Origin: an uncultured Veillonella sp.
GTDB lineage: Bacteria; Bacillota; Negativicutes; Veillonellales; Veillonellaceae
DNA: 64,000 bases
Direction of reading: 5' to 3'
Assembly: GCF_900545795.1 (NCBI RefSeq)
Contig: NZ_URAR01000011.1
Span: 1 to 64,000 of the forward strand
Shown here: one piece after another, positions 62,984-64,000 of the stretch
Layout: the number at the start of each line of letters is the position of its first letter
How positions within the stretch are numbered: position 1 is the first letter of the stretch
The notes under the pieces: generated by a model
What the model saw: only the letters and a program-made list of their open reading frames with translations
Database searches by the model: none
Told to the model about the DNA's origin: nothing
Made by a program: the position numbers and the translations under genes

Positions 62984-63904
62984 ATGGCAATTAACACTCT
63001 TGAAATGGCAAAGATTTTCCAACAGTCTTTAGATAAACAAATGTTGGTTGGTGCAACTTCTAGTTGGATGGAGGCTAATGCAAAACAAGTAAAATATAAT
63101 GGTGGTGATACAGTACGAATGCCTAAGATTTCTACTACAGGTCTTGCAACATATAATCGTGATGAAGGGTTCAATCAAGGCTCTGTAACACTGTCCTACG
63201 ATGACTATAAGTTAACACAAGACCGTGGTCGAACATTCCTCCTAGATGCAATGGATATTGATGAATCTAATTTTGTAGCTTCTGCAGGGAATGTAATGGG
63301 TGAGTTTCAGCGTTTACAAGTAATTCCAGAGGTAGATTCATATCGTTACTCTAAAATTACAGCGTTAGCTAAGGAAGCTAGTCACGTGACTGAAGGGTTT
63401 GCTGTAACAGCAGAAAATATCCTAAGTAAATTGGATGAAGAGATTACCAATATCCAGGATATTGTAGGCGAAGATGTGCCACTAGTTATTTGTATGGCTA
63501 CACCAATCCGCACTATTTTAAATAATGCTGATAAGATTGAACGTCATATCTCTGTAGCAGACTTTAAAGCTGGAGAAATCAGTACTAAAGTTCGTACTTA
63601 TAATGATATTCCGATTTTATCTGTACCTTCTGCGCGCATGAAAACGCAGTATGTGTTTAATGACGGGAAAGAAGCTGGTCAGGAGCAAGGCGGATTTAAA
63701 GCTGATGAAGCTGCTAAGGCTATTAACTGGATTATTATGGCTAAGAACGCTCCTATCGCAATTTCCAAGACTGATAAAGTGCGTATTTTTAGCCCAGATG
63801 TTAACCAAAAAGCAGATGCATGGAAGCTTGATTATCGTAAATTCCATGATTTATGGATTCCAACAAATCGCTTAGCCGGTGTTTGGGCTAATACAGGTGC
63901 TTAG
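62984..63904 (+). CDS. Major capsid protein
   Basis: The 306-aa protein sits after the scaffold gene. GGDTVRMPKISTTGLATYNRDEGF and SYDDYKLTQDRGRTFLLDAMDIDES are typical N-terminal segments of this coat family in Firmicutes phages with no prohead protease nearby. KIERHISVADFKAGEISTKVRTYNDIPILSVP is the central fold. AGAAAGAAGGTAAAAAT precedes the ATG. There is no separate head protease gene. Confidence 0.88.
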   Translation: MAINTLEMAKIFQQSLDKQMLVGATSSWMEANAKQVKYNGGDTVRMPKISTTGLATYNRDEGFNQGSVTLSYDDYKLTQDRGRTFLLDAMDIDESNFVASAGNVMGEFQRLQVIPEVDSYRYSKITALAKEASHVTEGFAVTAENILSKLDEEITNIQDIVGEDVPLVICMATPIRTILNNADKIERHISVADFKAGEISTKVRTYNDIPILSVPSARMKTQYVFNDGKEAGQEQGGFKADEAAKAINWIIMAKNAPIAISKTDKVRIFSPDVNQKADAWKLDYRKFHDLWIPTNRLAGVWANTGA

Positions 63905-63914
63905 GAGATGCTTT

Positions 63915-64000
63915 ATGACACGATTAGTACGTTTAAATGAAGTTAAGTATATTGATAATGCAGAAAAAGTTGAGGGATTAAAAAGTCTTGGGTTTGAAGT
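63915..64000 (+). CDS. Partial phage gene at the right edge
   Basis: An ATG after TTAGGAGATGCTTT opens MTRLVRLNEVKYIDNAEKVE and runs off the window. Position after the capsid gene suggests a head-completion or head-tail connector protein. Only 28 residues are visible. Confidence 0.6.
   Translation, partial: MTRLVRLNEVKYIDNAEKVEGLKSLGFE

Overview
The window reads as the replication-origin region of a low-GC, diderm-type Firmicute, most likely a member of the Veillonellaceae and close to Veillonella (inference). The support is the oriC gene order (rpmH-rnpA-yidD-yidC-jag-mnmE-mnmG-rsmG to the left, dnaA-dnaN-yaaA-recF-DUF721-remB-gyrB to the right), AT-rich codon use, a SAM-I riboswitch over a split methionine synthase, meso-DAP dehydrogenase, and an RND efflux pair that implies an outer membrane. 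No species can be fixed from sequence alone.

Layout. 1-1.4 kb: a hexanucleotide repeat at the window edge, one interrupted and one intact small ORF, two perfect parS sites and a long hairpin. 1.4-5.65 kb: metF, metH and a separate MetH reactivation protein under a SAM-I riboswitch. 5.8-12.8 kb: the tRNA-modification, membrane-insertion and RNase P genes, reading leftward. 12.8-15.6 kb: a bipartite oriC with DnaA boxes on both sides of dnaA. 15.6-21.5 kb: replication genes reading rightward. 21.5-37.2 kb: amino-acid permease, two DXS paralogs flanking a nuclease-like gene, a CNNM/CorC protein, an interrupted MDR oxidoreductase, a MarR regulator and an RND pump. 37.3-39.0 kb: a complete mobile element with lnu(C) and an IS1595-type transposase, with terminal inverted repeats and an 8-bp target duplication. 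39.1-39.7 kb: a dense DnaA-box cluster outside oriC and tRNA-Arg(CCU). 39.9-52.3 kb: metabolic and housekeeping genes (YfcC-type carrier, M20 amidohydrolase, GltD-type oxidoreductase, MalY/PatB, flavoprotein and Crp pair, ychF, ddh). 52.7-64 kb: rpsF-ssb running directly into phage genes (RusA, dUTPase, DUF3310, ArpU-like activator, terminase, portal, MuF protein, scaffold, major capsid protein) and continuing beyond the right edge.

How it fits together. Replication diverges from about 13-15.5 kb, and most genes on each side follow the fork. The most interesting points are: (1) a MuF head protein with an Ntox50-like C-terminal toxin domain followed by a small acidic candidate immunity gene; (2) the DnaA-box cluster at 39 kb, which looks like a datA/DBC-type titration site or an origin-like element and has an antibiotic-resistance transposon inserted at its edge; (3) the prophage junction at ssb, which separates rpsF-ssb from rpsR; (4) out-of-frame 10-bp repeats at the end of the ArpU-like gene, next to a -10 element; and (5) phage hairpins with self-complementary loops. 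Many intergenic spaces also carry their own short degenerate tandem repeat. No sequence searches were run. Family names come from visible motifs and context.
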